From contig NZ_CALIMW010000113.1 of the NCBI RefSeq assembly GCF_938045405.1, forward strand, positions 1-13,292: DNA of 13,292 nucleotides, written 5' to 3'. The position numbers and the translations under genes were made by a program. Shown in pieces: positions 13,169 through 13,292 of this stretch. Source of the stretch: an uncultured Campylobacter sp. Its GTDB lineage: Bacteria > Campylobacterota > Campylobacteria > Campylobacterales > Campylobacteraceae. The stretch's first letter is position 1. Every line of letters begins with the position of its first letter. The notes beneath the pieces were generated by a model that was not told the DNA's origin, ran no database searches, and was given only the letters and a program-made list of their open reading frames with translations.

Positions 13169-13292
13169 TTGGCTAAAGCTTTAAAAATTATCATAGCCGC
13201 GGCTATGGGCTTGTTCTTTTGCGTAAAGGTGCTGCCGATTTTGGCGGTATTTTTCGCGTTTAATTCTTTCTTTGATAAAGATGATATGGAAC
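13169..13292 (+). CDS. Start of a small membrane protein, 3' end outside window
   Basis: TAAGGAG lies five to seven bases before a TTG start at 13169-13171. The frame reads MAKALKIIIAAAMGLFFCVKVLPILAVFFAFNSFFDKDDME and remains open at the edge (41 codons). It has one long hydrophobic segment, residues about 5-35, with a Lys before and Asp after, so an N-terminal membrane anchor or signal sequence is likely. No in-frame ATG with a better site is available nearer than Met13. Function is not recognisable from the fragment. Confidence 0.5.
   Translation, partial: MAKALKIIIAAAMGLFFCVKVLPILAVFFAFNSFFDKDDME

Overview
The window looks like a Campylobacter chromosome (Epsilonproteobacteria/Campylobacterota). 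The minus-strand tmRNA gene encodes the tag ANNVKFAPAYAKAA, which I recall as the Campylobacter tag. Gene starts and A/T-rich promoters also fit. The flanking panB region is visibly more G+C-rich than the rest, which suggests a higher-GC species (C. gracilis/rectus/showae/curvus type). I cannot fix the species.

Layout. (1) Positions 1-522, minus strand: two short lipoprotein genes, the first running off the window edge, the second broken by a frameshift at an A7 tract. (2) 539-809: a decayed second copy of an integrase/attachment end, closely resembling the right end of the element. (3) About 810-11485: an integrated genetic element of about 10.7 kb inserted at the 3' end of ssrA. It contains a phage-type repressor (minus) divergent from an AlpA-like HTH gene, a P-loop helicase-like replication protein, a GTGGCA iteron-like cluster, a small Cys-rich protein, a primase-like protein, a strong oriT candidate, an RHH/MobC-like accessory protein, an HUH relaxase, a short ParA-like ATPase, a lipoprotein, a three-helix membrane protein, a small HTH protein and a P4-type tyrosine integrase next to ssrA. 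(4) 11486-11847: ssrA (tmRNA). (5) 11946-13292: chromosomal panB, a gene-poor gap, and the start of a small membrane-protein gene.

Working model. There is a complete mobilization set (oriT, accessory protein, relaxase) but no coupling protein or type IV secretion genes. The element is therefore best read as an integrative and mobilizable element that uses a helper's conjugation machinery. The helicase-like protein, primase and iteron-like repeats suggest it replicates after excision. The repressor and divergent promoters would keep the rep/mob operon silent in the integrated state. ParA and the envelope proteins are maintenance or cargo genes of unknown role.

The most notable structures are a perfect 38-bp inverted repeat that abuts the stop codons of two genes and brackets the primase-oriT-mob module, and the evidence for tandem occupation of ssrA by two related elements, one decayed. 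I found no CRISPR array, rRNA, tRNA or recognisable insertion sequence.
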